Part shown: positions 1 through 8,446 of the stretch, in pieces
Layout of the letters: every line of letters starts with the position of its first letter
How positions within the stretch are numbered: the first letter of the stretch is position 1
Source: Nitrospirota bacterium
Lineage (GTDB): Bacteria; Nitrospirota; JACRHJ01
Assembly (NCBI GenBank): GCA_021784575.1
Contig: JAJYHX010000010.1
Location: forward strand, 1 to 50,107
Length of the DNA: 50,107 nucleotides
Reading direction: 5' to 3'
Position numbers and translations under genes: made by a program
Notes under the pieces: model-generated
Seen by the model: the letters and a program-made list of their open reading frames with translations, nothing else
The model's database searches: none
Told to the model about the DNA's origin: nothing

Positions 1-113
1 GCGTCATCCGGGAAACCCTCTTCGACCGGAAGGCGCTGATCGATATCCTGACACTGAAGCCTGAACGGATTCTCGCCGTCCAGGAAGAACCCCTACAAGG
101 GGCGCTATTTTAA
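1..113 (+). CDS. C-terminal end of an unidentified protein (5' truncated by window)
   Basis: An open frame enters at the window edge and stops at TAA 111-113. It gives about 36 residues, including TLFDRKALIDILTLKPERIL, and ends in GALF. The amphipathic, non-repetitive composition looks like a real protein tail, but there is too little to name a family. The gene lies on the plus strand and is separated from the next gene by about 390 bases, so it is probably a separate transcription unit. Confidence 0.45.
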   Translation, partial: VIRETLFDRKALIDILTLKPERILAVQEEPLQGALF

Positions 114-504
114 CCGGACAGCAATGACACCACTAATTTAATTATAGACCCCCGCAAACCACTAATGCAAGCGTCCGGATTTCAGGATGGCATAAACCGG
201 GATGGGTTATATTTCCACTAACTATTTGATATTAACTTGAGCTTATTCGCTTTGTCAACGGTATTCATGAACATGTGCGCGCGCAAGAAGGCCCTGCGCC
301 AGTCTTTTCCAGGACATCTATCTCCAAGGCCATACCGAGTACGGCAATTGCCCTTGACTAAGCTTTTCAAATAGTTTAATGTAAATCATTACTAAGAAAG
401 CTTAAAATGACATATCTCAGCCGTAGAAAATACCATGTCTCCGTCCATGTAAGCAGCCGGGTTTCTGGACAGCAGCGGGGTCAAAATGGCCCGAAGCGGA
501 AAGA
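114..504. other. Intergenic region upstream of the inhibitor-protease pair
   Basis: This stretch is more AT-rich than the flanking genes. I see no convincing gene: the only short frame (ATG near 408) has no family signal and stops at TGA 507-509 across the next gene's start. The 3' half probably carries the promoter for the downstream pair, described separately. Confidence 0.5.
354..382 (+). promoter_or_regulatory. Candidate sigma-70 promoter for the inhibitor-protease pair
   Basis: TTGACT at 354-359 is followed after 17 bases by TAATGT at 377-382 (or TTTAAT at 375-380 with 15 bases). The -35 is good and the -10 mediocre. It lies about 120 bases before the inhibitor start codon, leaving a moderately long leader. 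Confidence 0.35.
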
Positions 505-951
505 ATGATGAAACCGAACTATGTTAAATTAATATTATTGGCCGCGCTGTTTGTTCTGCTGACAGGAGAGGAAAGGGCGCAGTTCCACGGATATTCGGCG
601 CCCGAAGCGAAGGGGCCGAAGATGGCAAAGGTTCTGACTATGGACAATAACGGCGGCGAGGCCAGTCTTGTCCACGGCGAAATGCTACAGGTCGAGCTTG
701 AGATTACGGGCGGGACGGGATACGACTGGCATGTCGAAGGACTCGACGAAACACATCTTAAGTTTATCGGGAAAAAGACAAGAGCGGTTACTCCCGGGAA
801 TATCGCCGGCGGGCCGGTGCTGGGCGTATGGTCTTTCAAGGCCGCAGCTCCGGGCGATACGGTATTGAAGATGCTTTATTACAGGATATGGGAAGGCAGC
901 AAGCATCCGGCGGGCAGGTTTGAAGTGAAGCTGCACATAATGAGCAGGTAG
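505..951 (+). CDS. Chagasin-like cysteine protease inhibitor (family I42), exported
   Basis: A 148-residue protein with an N-terminal hydrophobic signal (about residues 8-20) and no lipobox cysteine, so it is probably secreted or periplasmic. The body has the three loop signatures of chagasin inhibitors in order: TGGTGYDW at 68-75 (family NPTTGYxW), a GG-rich loop followed by GVWSFKA around 102-113, and RIWEG at 127-131 (family RPW). In this family the loops block the active-site cleft of papain-type proteases. It lies 10 bases upstream of a papain-type protease and is almost certainly co-transcribed with it, so it probably holds that enzyme in check before or after export. ATG codons at 505 and 508 are equally possible starts. 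The assignment is by motif pattern, not by alignment. Confidence 0.75.
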   Translation: MMKPNYVKLILLAALFVLLTGEERAQFHGYSAPEAKGPKMAKVLTMDNNGGEASLVHGEMLQVELEITGGTGYDWHVEGLDETHLKFIGKKTRAVTPGNIAGGPVLGVWSFKAAAPGDTVLKMLYYRIWEGSKHPAGRFEVKLHIMSR

Positions 952-961
952 AAGAAAAAAC

Positions 962-3559
962 ATGTGGAAGTTGTTGAGAAACAGGACATTGATGCTTGCG
1001 GCAGCCATTGTCCTTGCGATACCCGCAGTTTCGCCGGCAGCTGAGCCCGTCCGTCCGGATCCTCAAACCCAAGAAAACGATTTCAGAAGACCCGCCAGCA
1101 CCGAAATACAGAAAGAAGTCGCCGGAATAAATACTGCCATAAAGGCCAGGGGGGCAAAGTGGATTGCGGGCGAGACATCAATGACAAGACTTTCTCCGGC
1201 GGAGCGGAAGATGCGCCTGGGCATATTGGCTGCTCCTCCGCCGGGGGAGATAAAGGTCTACTCTCCAACCGCCCCGAGCCTGAGCGCGTCCGGCGCCGCT
1301 ACCGCGACAGCCTCGGCCGCCCCCGGGACGCTGGACTGGCGGAGCTACAACGGCGGGGACTTCGTTACACCCGTCCGGGACCAGGGCAATTGCGGCGATT
1401 GCTGGGCCTTCGGCTCGGTCGCGGGGCTGGAGTCCAAGACGCTCATCACGCAGAACACCCCGGGCGTTAACCTCGACTTAAGCGAGCAGGTGGTAAACTC
1501 CTGCGATAGCGCCGACAATTACGGAAACGGCTGCAACGGCGGAAACCTGGTGACCAGTTTTTTTGTCAACACGGGTGTTCCCCTTGAATCCTGCTACCCA
1601 TATACCGCCACGGACGGCAACTGCTCGAACGCCTGCGCCAACTGGCGGCAGAACACCTACAAGACTACGAGCTACTCGTGGATAGTCCCTTACGGCTCGC
1701 AGCAGACCGTAGACGCGCTCAAGGCCGGTCTTTATGTTTACGGCCCGCTGGTGGTTACGTTCTCCGTTTATAACGATTTCTATTCTTACACGTCCGGGAT
1801 ATACACGCATACTTCGGGAAGTTTTCAGGGTTATCATGCCGTACTGCTGGTAGGATACGACGATACAAACAACTGTTTCATCGTAAAAAACAGCTGGGGC
1901 ACAGGCTGGGGGGAGAGCGGCTTCTTCGAGATAGCCTACAGCGAAGTGAACGGCGACTGCCAGTTCGGCTACGAGGCGCTCGCGTATGGCGACCAGACGT
2001 CTCACAACATAATTTCCTGTATAACGAACCCTGTCAACGGCGGGGCCATAAGCGGAACAAGCTGCACAATCACCGGCCAGGCCTGGGCGGCTACGGGCTT
2101 TAGCCTGACAAAGGTTGAGGTATCGACCGACGGCGGCGCTACCTGGCATACCGCATCCGGCACGGGCAGCTGGTCTTATACATGGTCTCCGCTCCCCGCC
2201 GACGGTGTTTATACCATCAAATCAAGGGCTACGGACAACGGAGGCAATATCGAGACTCCGGGGAGCGGGGTTACAACCACAATAGACACGCCGCCGTCTT
2301 CCGTCATATCCGCTCCCGCGAATAATGCAACACTTACCGGCACAACGTATACCATAAAAGGAACAGCCACAAGTAATGGCTCCGGCGTGCAGTCTGTGTA
2401 TATTTCGACCGACGGCGGAAATACGTGGCACTTGGCGACCGGCACAACGAACTGGAGCTACCTCTGGACAATGCCGCCTTACGGCGGAAAGAGGACGATT
2501 AAATCCCGCGCCACGGACAATGTCGGCAACGTGGAGACGCCGGGCGCGGGCGTGACGGTTACGGTTACTCCTTACGGGAAACCTGAGCTTCCGCACTACA
2601 ACTGGAACCCGGCAATGATACCCAACGGAACCGACTGCGCTTTCTGCCACACAACGCCGGGCACGTTCCTCGCCCAGGATTTCCTGCAAAGCCCGGTCTT
2701 CTGCTACTCGTGCCACAACGCCGCCGGCAACGCGCACGCGCTCGATATTTTCAGCACCATCGGCCAGCATCCGATGTTCGTCAACGCCACGGCGCTTGGC
2801 AGGAAGAGGCCGACCTACGGGAACATCACGCTGGGCGAATATAACGACATCCCCGGCAGCAGACTCGAAAACGGCTATCTGGTAACGTGCATGACCTGCC
2901 ACAACTCTATGCGAAAATCCGACGACCCGGGCCGGGTCTGGGAGTATACATCAACGAGCGACCAATATAAATATTATCTCCAAAACGGCGGCTGGTCGGG
3001 ATACGGGAACCTTACTCCGAAGGTCTACAGAGACACGAGCCTTTGGAGCGGGCCGACATACTCCCAGACCAAGAAGGGTTATCTGGTGAACCCGTCAGAG
3101 TATACATACAACGAAACGTCGGGCTTCATCAGGTTCAAGACGCAGCAGTCTTCATTCTCATACATCTACGTTACACTCTACTATCCTTACTTGCGCGCGC
3201 CGATGCAGGACAACAGCCTGTGCTCCGATTGCCATACCGAGGCTACGCACGAGGGCGCGAATTGCTACAACTGCCATGCCGCGCACAACACGAGTAACAT
3301 CGAAGGCATCAGACAGAACGTGCGAACGCTGGACTACACCACTATGCCCGTGAAGTTCCTGCGATACACAGGTTCCAACTCTTTTGCCAACGGCACGGGC
3401 GTGCATACGGGCATCTGCGTGGTCTGCCACACAACGACGAAGTATTACAGGCGGGACGGAACGGGTTTTGTGAACCACTCCGGCGGATACAATTACAACG
3501 GCAAGGACTGCACAATCTGCCATACCCACGCGAGCGGATTCGCAAAATACAGCCAATAA
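962..3559 (+). CDS. Secreted papain-like (C1) protease fused to Ig-like modules and a seven-haem c-type cytochrome region
   Basis: An 865-residue protein. Residues 1-27 are a signal peptide. Residues about 45-90 resemble the short bacterial C1 propeptide (KWIAGETS, LSPAERKMRLG). The peptidase spans about 123-345 with all catalytic elements: oxyanion Gln141, nucleophile Cys147 in QGNCGDCWAF, His292 in GYHAVLLVGYD and Asn310 in IVKNSWGTGWGESG. Two tandem Ig-like modules follow (about 351-443 and 446-536), each with VEVSTDGG/VYISTDGG and TIKSRATDN. Residues 559-865 hold seven CXXCH haem-binding motifs: CAFCH, CYSCH, CMTCH, CSDCH, CYNCH, CVVCH and CTICH. The protein therefore looks like an active extracytoplasmic protease joined to an electron-transfer domain; the substrate is unknown. 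The frame is uninterrupted, and the gene ends six bases from the convergent tyrS. Confidence 0.88.
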   Translation: MWKLLRNRTLMLAAAIVLAIPAVSPAAEPVRPDPQTQENDFRRPASTEIQKEVAGINTAIKARGAKWIAGETSMTRLSPAERKMRLGILAAPPPGEIKVYSPTAPSLSASGAATATASAAPGTLDWRSYNGGDFVTPVRDQGNCGDCWAFGSVAGLESKTLITQNTPGVNLDLSEQVVNSCDSADNYGNGCNGGNLVTSFFVNTGVPLESCYPYTATDGNCSNACANWRQNTYKTTSYSWIVPYGSQQTVDALKAGLYVYGPLVVTFSVYNDFYSYTSGIYTHTSGSFQGYHAVLLVGYDDTNNCFIVKNSWGTGWGESGFFEIAYSEVNGDCQFGYEALAYGDQTSHNIISCITNPVNGGAISGTSCTITGQAWAATGFSLTKVEVSTDGGATWHTASGTGSWSYTWSPLPADGVYTIKSRATDNGGNIETPGSGVTTTIDTPPSSVISAPANNATLTGTTYTIKGTATSNGSGVQSVYISTDGGNTWHLATGTTNWSYLWTMPPYGGKRTIKSRATDNVGNVETPGAGVTVTVTPYGKPELPHYNWNPAMIPNGTDCAFCHTTPGTFLAQDFLQSPVFCYSCHNAAGNAHALDIFSTIGQHPMFVNATALGRKRPTYGNITLGEYNDIPGSRLENGYLVTCMTCHNSMRKSDDPGRVWEYTSTSDQYKYYLQNGGWSGYGNLTPKVYRDTSLWSGPTYSQTKKGYLVNPSEYTYNETSGFIRFKTQQSSFSYIYVTLYYPYLRAPMQDNSLCSDCHTEATHEGANCYNCHAAHNTSNIEGIRQNVRTLDYTTMPVKFLRYTGSNSFANGTGVHTGICVVCHTTTKYYRRDGTGFVNHSGGYNYNGKDCTICHTHASGFAKYSQ

Positions 3560-3565
3560 ACGCGA

Positions 3566-4798
3566 TTACTTTTGATTTGGGCGGACTTTTACGTATCTGC
3601 GCTTGCCGACTTTCAGGAGGTAATTTCCCGGCCCGACACGCACTTCGGGGTCGCTCTGGCGGACGCCGTCAAGCTCCACACCGCCTTGTTTTATAAGACG
3701 CTTCCCTTCGCCGACGCTTGCCGCCACCCCGGAGAGGTGCATGACCTTCGCAAGAGGCATGGAAGCCGCCGCCTGCCCGGCCTCAGACTCCCAGCCTACC
3801 GTAACTTCCGGTATTTCTTCGGGAATCTCGCCTTTGCTAAACTGCCTCTCGAATTCCTCTCTGGCCTTTTTCCCCGCCCCCTTGCCGTGGAAACGGTCCG
3901 CCAGCTCCTCCGCCAGCGCCTTTTTCGCCTCCATCGGGTGGACCTGGTTCGTCTTTATTTTCCTTATTTCATCGCTGGTTGCGTCCGAGAGTAGCTCGTA
4001 GTATCGCACCATCATCCCGTCCGAGATGGACATGACCTTGCCGAAAATCTCACCCGGCTCTTCGGTTATACCGATGTAATTGTTCAATGATTTCGACATC
4101 TTATTGACGCCATCGGTGCCTTCGAGGAGCGGCATCATAACAAGCGCCTGCGGCTCCTGCCCGTATTCCTTCTGAAGCTCCCTGCCGACGAGGAGATTGA
4201 ACTTCTGGTCTGTCCCGCCGAGCTCGACATCGGCAGAAAGCGCAACAGAATCATAGCCTTGTATGAGCGGATAGAGGAACTCGTGGACGGAGATGGGCCT
4301 CTGCTCTCGGAAACGTTTCTGAAAATCGTCCCGCTCCAGCATCCTCGCCACGGTATACTTGCCCGCGAGCTGGATTATGTCGGAGGATGACATCCTCGAC
4401 ATCCACCGTGAGTTAAACTCCACGATAGTCTTTGAAATATCAAGGATTTTACTCACCTGCTCCATGTATGTCCGGGCGTTTGCCTGAACCTGCTCAGGCG
4501 TGAGAGGCGGCCTGGTCTGCATCTTCCCCGTCGGGTCGCCAATCATACCCGTGAAATCCCCTACGAGGAATATCACCTGGTGGCCCAACTCTTGGAATTG
4601 CTTCATTTTTTGGAGCAAAACCGTGTGGCCTATGTGCAGGTCCGGGGCGGTAGGATCGAACCCGGCCTTCACCCGCAGGGGCTTATTCTCCGCAATTGAG
4701 CGCCGGAGCTTGTTTTTAAGCTCTTCACTGGATATTGCCTCCGCCGCGCCGCGCAGGATGATTTCGAGCTGCAAGTCTATGTCTTTAAATTTTTTCAT
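3566..4798 (-). CDS. tyrS: Tyrosine--tRNA ligase
   Basis: Class I aminoacyl-tRNA synthetase of 410 residues that charges tRNA-Tyr. The ATP-binding signature HIGH is at residues 55-58 (APDLHIGHT) and the KMSKS loop is present as [10 protein letters not shown]. The C-terminal 65 or so residues form an S4-type RNA-binding domain ([19 protein letters not shown], then QGGVELDG). The length and features fit the TyrZ-like bacterial type. The ATG start at 4798 gives a normal N-terminus. It is convergent with the protease gene and lies downstream of cbiX on the same strand, separated by a palindromic repeat. Confidence 0.96.
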   Translation of the reverse strand: MKKFKDIDLQLEIILRGAAEAISSEELKNKLRRSIAENKPLRVKAGFDPTAPDLHIGHTVLLQKMKQFQELGHQVIFLVGDFTGMIGDPTGKMQTRPPLTPEQVQANARTYMEQVSKILDISKTIVEFNSRWMSRMSSSDIIQLAGKYTVARMLERDDFQKRFREQRPISVHEFLYPLIQGYDSVALSADVELGGTDQKFNLLVGRELQKEYGQEPQALVMMPLLEGTDGVNKMSKSLNNYIGITEEPGEIFGKVMSISDGMMVRYYELLSDATSDEIRKIKTNQVHPMEAKKALAEELADRFHGKGAGKKAREEFERQFSKGEIPEEIPEVTVGWESEAGQAAASMPLAKVMHLSGVAASVGEGKRLIKQGGVELDGVRQSDPEVRVGPGNYLLKVGKRRYVKVRPNQK

Positions 4799-4826
4799 CG
4801 GTAATTACGGTAAACTTTGTTCGTCC

Positions 4827-4897
4827 CCCCCCCCGTGAAAACGGGGGCCCAGTGACTTTAAAGACTCCGGGTTCCCGCTTGCGCGGGAATGACAGAA
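4827..4897. repeat. Palindromic intergenic repeat (family A)
   Basis: Contains CCCCCGTGAAAACGGGGG (hairpin), the phrase CCAGTGACTTTAAAGACTCC and ATTCCCGCTTGCGCGGGAAT followed by GACAG. The same building blocks recur at 16115-16193, 17880-17925 and 21120-21232. It fills the tyrS-cbiX gap and reads as a REP/BIME-type element rather than a gene. Confidence 0.6.
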
Positions 4898-4900
4898 ATC

Positions 4901-5260
4901 TTACTTTCCCTGTGCCTCTTTTATTCTCTGAAGGACAACCTCCGCAAGCTTCGGATGCACCCCAAGGTGTCCCGCGAGTTCAATCTTTACGCCCGGATGC
5001 CTGCCCCGGAGGTCATCGACCTCCGCCGGTATATCCTGAATCATGTGGTTCCCGAGATGCAGGAAATATGGTATTATAATGACCCTTTTTGCGCCGTTTT
5101 TCGCGGCTTCGTCTACCGCGGAAGGCAGGTCGTGGCGACAAAACTGAAGGCAGGCGTACCGGACGGGTATGGAACCCATTTCCGACACCATTTCAGCCAC
5201 TTCCGGCATGTCGCATCCGGCGCGGGAGCCGTGTCCGAGCAGTATTATAGTGTTTTCCAT
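4901..5260 (-). CDS. cbiX: Small CbiX-type sirohydrochlorin chelatase
   Basis: A 119-residue class II chelatase of the short CbiX type, half the size of CbiX(L) or CbiK. The metal-binding His10 sits in LLGHGSR and the second ligand region is PYFLHLGNHMIQDIP; GHLGVHPKLAEVV matches the C-terminal family motif. The family inserts Co2+ (or in some cases Fe2+ or Ni2+) into sirohydrochlorin or similar tetrapyrroles, the first committed step of anaerobic corrinoid synthesis. A cobalt role fits the adjacent cobalamin operon, but siroheme chelation cannot be excluded. ATG at 5260. Confidence 0.85.
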   Translation of the reverse strand: MENTIILLGHGSRAGCDMPEVAEMVSEMGSIPVRYACLQFCRHDLPSAVDEAAKNGAKRVIIIPYFLHLGNHMIQDIPAEVDDLRGRHPGVKIELAGHLGVHPKLAEVVLQRIKEAQGK

Positions 5261-5361
5261 CCGCCTCTTATATTACAAATCCGGCCCCGTGTCAATTGAA
5301 ACTGTAACCAAAACTATCAGCAATGAGTCTTAATTATTATAACAATAGAGCGAGGTGCCGC

Positions 5362-5655
5362 ATGAAAAAATATCTGGTTTCAATTCTCTTTATGGGCGTC
5401 ATGTTTCTGACGGGCAGCCCGGCGGCGCAGGCGCATGTCAATTTCTCTTTCGGCTTCGGGATAGCGCCGCCGGTCATAATCGCCCCTGCTCCGGCCTATC
5501 CGTACCCCTACGCCTACCCACGGTATTATTACCCCGCTTATCCGCCTTACCACCACTATTACCCCAGGTTTTATTACCGGAGACACTACCCGATGCGACG
5601 CTGGGGATACTGGCGGCGCGACTGGGACGGCCACGGCCGCTTCTTCAGGCGGTAA
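5362..5655 (+). CDS. Small exported Tyr/Pro-rich protein of unknown function
   Basis: A 97-residue protein starting at ATG 5362, chosen over an upstream in-frame ATG because GAGGTG lies just ahead of it (5352-5357) and MKKYLVSILFMG begins a proper signal peptide, cleaved after about AAQA. The mature chain has a short hydrophobic segment (FSFGFGIAPPVIIAPAPA), then a Tyr/Pro-rich tract (PYAYPRYYYPAYPPYHHYY) and an Arg/Trp/Gly tail ending in RFFRR. Similar low-complexity secreted proteins are common in environmental bacteria and have no known activity. It is the only plus-strand gene between the two minus-strand blocks. Confidence 0.65.
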   Translation: MKKYLVSILFMGVMFLTGSPAAQAHVNFSFGFGIAPPVIIAPAPAYPYPYAYPRYYYPAYPPYHHYYPRFYYRRHYPMRRWGYWRRDWDGHGRFFRR

Positions 5656-5702
5656 GGGCCGGTTTCCCCATTTTCACGGCGGGGGGAAGGGTGTCCATTT
5701 GA

Positions 5703-7043
5703 TTAGTCCTTCCCCGCAGCCGGTTGGCCAGCCCCGCCTGTTTTTTTCTCGCCGCGTTCTATGTCTTCCTCGAAGTATTTCGTGACAATCTTCGTGGCGC
5801 AGAACTCTCCGCACATCGTGCAGGAGCCTTCGTCGGAAGGCATACGCGACGCGCGGATTTCACCCGGCCTTTCTCCTGTGATGGCAAGCTCGAACTGCTT
5901 CTTCCAGTCCAGTCCCCGCCTGGCGAGGCTCATCTGGCGGTCCCTTTCGCGGTTCTTGTATTTTATCATGTCCCCGATATGCGCGGCGATCTTCGCCGCC
6001 ATCACGCCTTCTCTAACGTCCTGCGCATCGGGCAGGGCCAGGTGCTCGGAGGGCGTAACGTAGCAGATGAAATCCGCGCCGTATGCGGACGAAAGCGACG
6101 CGCCAATCGCCGCGGTGATGTGGTCGTAACCGGGGGCGACGTCCGTCGTTATCGGCCCCAGGACATAGAACGGCGCCTCGTTAGACATGCGTTTCTGCAT
6201 GATAATGTTCGCCTCTATCTCGTCGATTGGTATATGGCCCGGCCCTTCGACCATCATCTGGCACCCGGCCCTGCGCCCAAGCTCCGCAAGCTCGCAGTTT
6301 ATGACAAGCTCCTGTATCTGGCATCGGTCGGAGGAGTCGTGTATCGCCCCGGCGCGGAAACCGTTCCCAAGCGAGAGCACGCAGTCGTATTTCTTCAGGA
6401 TATCCGCCACGCGGTCGAACTTCTCGAACAGCGGATTCTCTTTGTTGTTGTGCATCATCCAGGCCACCATGTATGCCCCGCCCTTGCTGACAAGCCCGCC
6501 GTAGCGGTATCCCTGCCTGCGGAGCCTCTCGATGGTCAAGCGGTTTATGCCGCAGTGTATGGCCATAAACGATATGCCGTCCGCGCACTGCTCCTCTATG
6601 ACGTCGAAGAGCATCTCCTCGGGCATATCAACCGGGTTCCCGTATTTCTCTATCGACTGCGCGAACGCCTGATAAAGCGGGACGGTGCCGACGGGCAGGC
6701 TTATCGCCTGAAGCACTTCGCGCCGGATCTTTTTTATGTCCCCGCCGACGGACAAGTCCATCAGCGTATCAGCGCCGCTCGCCTCGGCGACTCTTGCTTT
6801 TTCAACCTCAAGGCCCATGTCCGCAATGTCCGTGGATGTTCCGATGCTCGCATTTATTTTCGTCCGCAAGCCCTTGCCGATACCGACGACTCTGCATTTC
6901 CTTATGGTGTTGTTCGGTATAACAACCTTGCCCTGGGCCGTCATATCCCGGACATAATCTTCCGACACGCCTTCGTCTTTCGCAACCGCCTTCATCTGGG
7001 CGGTCGTAATGTTTTGTATTGCCTGCTCTACCTGAGACGCCAT
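5703..7043 (-). CDS. ThiC-family radical enzyme: 5-hydroxybenzimidazole synthase (BzaF) or HMP-P synthase (ThiC)
   Basis: A 446-residue protein of the short ThiC type, without the long N-terminal domain of enterobacterial ThiC. Family segments are clear: GKGLRTKINASIGTS, ADTLMDLSVGGDI, GTVPLYQAF, HCGINRLTIERL, MVEGPGHIPIDEIEANI, and ITTDVAPGYDHI. The [4Fe-4S] cluster site is near the C-terminus, CTMCGEFC. Both ThiC and its paralogue BzaF act on aminoimidazole ribotide; ThiC makes the thiamin pyrimidine and BzaF makes 5-hydroxybenzimidazole, a cobalamin lower-ligand precursor. The gene is the last of a riboswitch-controlled cobalamin operon, 15 bases after cobB, with no thiamin gene nearby, which favours BzaF. 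Motifs I can see do not separate the two. ATG 7043 has a strong AAAGGAGGGG site upstream. Confidence 0.85.
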   Translation of the reverse strand: MASQVEQAIQNITTAQMKAVAKDEGVSEDYVRDMTAQGKVVIPNNTIRKCRVVGIGKGLRTKINASIGTSTDIADMGLEVEKARVAEASGADTLMDLSVGGDIKKIRREVLQAISLPVGTVPLYQAFAQSIEKYGNPVDMPEEMLFDVIEEQCADGISFMAIHCGINRLTIERLRRQGYRYGGLVSKGGAYMVAWMMHNNKENPLFEKFDRVADILKKYDCVLSLGNGFRAGAIHDSSDRCQIQELVINCELAELGRRAGCQMMVEGPGHIPIDEIEANIIMQKRMSNEAPFYVLGPITTDVAPGYDHITAAIGASLSSAYGADFICYVTPSEHLALPDAQDVREGVMAAKIAAHIGDMIKYKNRERDRQMSLARRGLDWKKQFELAITGERPGEIRASRMPSDEGSCTMCGEFCATKIVTKYFEEDIERGEKKTGGAGQPAAGKD

Positions 7044-7058
7044 TAAATTTCCCCTCCT

Positions 7059-8441
7059 TTAAGCCCGCCTGAACGGTGTCTTTATCTGTTTGATTTTATC
7101 TGCAAAGCTCTGCGCGAATCTCCTGTTCGACAGGAAGTGCAGGTGCACGTAGCTGGCAAGAATATTGCCCGCGGCGTACCCCTCGAAAGCCTCTTCTCCG
7201 AAGGCGTTATTCAGTTTATATACGCATCTCGCGCCCCGGCCCATCGGCCCTGGCTCCGAGTAATGAAACTCGTGCCCGCGCGCGGTTGCGCCTTTCGGGA
7301 AGAGCGTATTTCCCGTTATCGTGACTTCCCTGTATCCCAGGGCCTTTCGCCTGTGCAGCATCTTTGTCCTCGCGGGGATGAGTCCGGCCATGGGGTGGAA
7401 CACGCCTTCCATATCGGTTATGCCCTCGGAGAGATACATAAGTCCGCCGCACTCGGCATATATAGGCAGGGCGGCGCGCGCCGCCTCGCGCACGTCCCTC
7501 ATCACGAAATCGTTCAGGGCAAGCCCCCTCGCATACATCTCCGGGTAGCCTCCGCCGAAATATATCCCGGAAATATTCTCAGGCAGTCCGCCGTCCTTCA
7601 GGGGCGAAAACGGGACAATCTCGATGCCCAGGGACTCAAGCTCGTCGAGGTTGTCCTGGTAATAGAAGCAGAACGCCTCGTCCATTGCCACGGCAAGCGC
7701 CGAGGCTTTTGGTCCGGCCGTTTTTATCCCGCGCGGCGTATCCGCCTCTTTTGCCGTGGACGCTATTTTTACAAGCGCGCCAATATCCACATGCTTATTT
7801 ACCGTATCCCTTAACCTGCGTATAAATTCCGGCGTAAGTATTCCGTCGATGTCAGTCGTTAGGCCCAGGTGCCTTGACGGCATTTCAAGACCTTCTTCGC
7901 GCGGGACGGCGCCAATCACCCTGGCCCCGCAATACCTTTTCACCGCGGCCTTCAGCATCGCCGCATGGCGTTCGGAACCGACGCGGTTGAATATCACGCC
8001 GGCGATATTCACATCCGGGTCGATGCCTTCAAAACCCTTTAGCACAGCCGCCGCGCTGCCCGCCATGCCCCTTGCGTCGATAACGAGGACAACCGGAATG
8101 CCGAGGAGCTTTGCTATCTCCGCCGTGCTGCCCCGGATGCCGCCCTTGCCTATGCCGTCCATGAGGCCCATCGCGCCTTCCACGACGCATATGTCCGCGC
8201 CGGCGCATCCCCTGGCATAAGTCTTATGCACCCCGTCCGGCTTCATCATCCAGCCGTCGAGGTTGCGGGAGATGCGGCCAGTAATCTTTCTGTGGTATTG
8301 CGGGTCGATAAAATCCGGCCCGGTCTTGAACGGCTGCACGGATAGCCCGGCCTCGCATAGGGCGGCCATTATTCCCATGCCGACTGTCGTCTTGCCGGAG
8401 CCGCTCCACGGCGCCGAGATTATCACGGAACCTTTGCGCAT
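7059..8441 (-). CDS. cobB: Cobyrinic acid a,c-diamide synthase
   Basis: A 460-residue glutamine-dependent amidase (CobB/CbiA family) that amidates the a and c side chains of cobyrinic acid. The N-terminal half is a P-loop synthetase domain (SAPWSGSGKTT, DFIDPQYH, VVEGAMGLMDG). The C-terminal half is a class I glutaminase domain with YFGGGYPEMYA and the nucleophile cysteine in YAECGGLMYL, ending with GHEFHYSE and SYVHLHF. In the anaerobic route it works on cob(II)yrinate. It lies between the carbonic anhydrase and the ThiC/BzaF gene with short gaps. No strong ribosome site precedes the ATG at 8441, so translational coupling is possible. Confidence 0.95.
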   Translation of the reverse strand: MRKGSVIISAPWSGSGKTTVGMGIMAALCEAGLSVQPFKTGPDFIDPQYHRKITGRISRNLDGWMMKPDGVHKTYARGCAGADICVVEGAMGLMDGIGKGGIRGSTAEIAKLLGIPVVLVIDARGMAGSAAAVLKGFEGIDPDVNIAGVIFNRVGSERHAAMLKAAVKRYCGARVIGAVPREEGLEMPSRHLGLTTDIDGILTPEFIRRLRDTVNKHVDIGALVKIASTAKEADTPRGIKTAGPKASALAVAMDEAFCFYYQDNLDELESLGIEIVPFSPLKDGGLPENISGIYFGGGYPEMYARGLALNDFVMRDVREAARAALPIYAECGGLMYLSEGITDMEGVFHPMAGLIPARTKMLHRRKALGYREVTITGNTLFPKGATARGHEFHYSEPGPMGRGARCVYKLNNAFGEEAFEGYAAGNILASYVHLHFLSNRRFAQSFADKIKQIKTPFRRA

Positions 8442-8446
8442 AAATT

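Noticed and set aside
408-509. 33-codon frame starting ATGACATATCTCAGC upstream of the inhibitor gene
   Set aside because: It has no family signal or clear ribosome site and overlaps the inhibitor start codon in another frame.
1478-2902. Long antisense frames opposite the protease gene
   Set aside because: Typical shadows of a GC-rich gene; the composition is Arg/Val/Ala-rich without motifs and the sense frame has complete catalytic and haem motifs.
5644-5702. TPP riboswitch or terminator around the 3' end of the ThiC-family gene
   Set aside because: No thi-box core (CTGAGA..., ACCTGATCTGG) is present here or upstream of the gene; the GGGG/CCCC stretch is too irregular.
5724-7046. 440-codon antisense frame opposite the ThiC/BzaF gene
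   Set aside because: The minus-strand frame has unmistakable family motifs; the plus-strand product has none.
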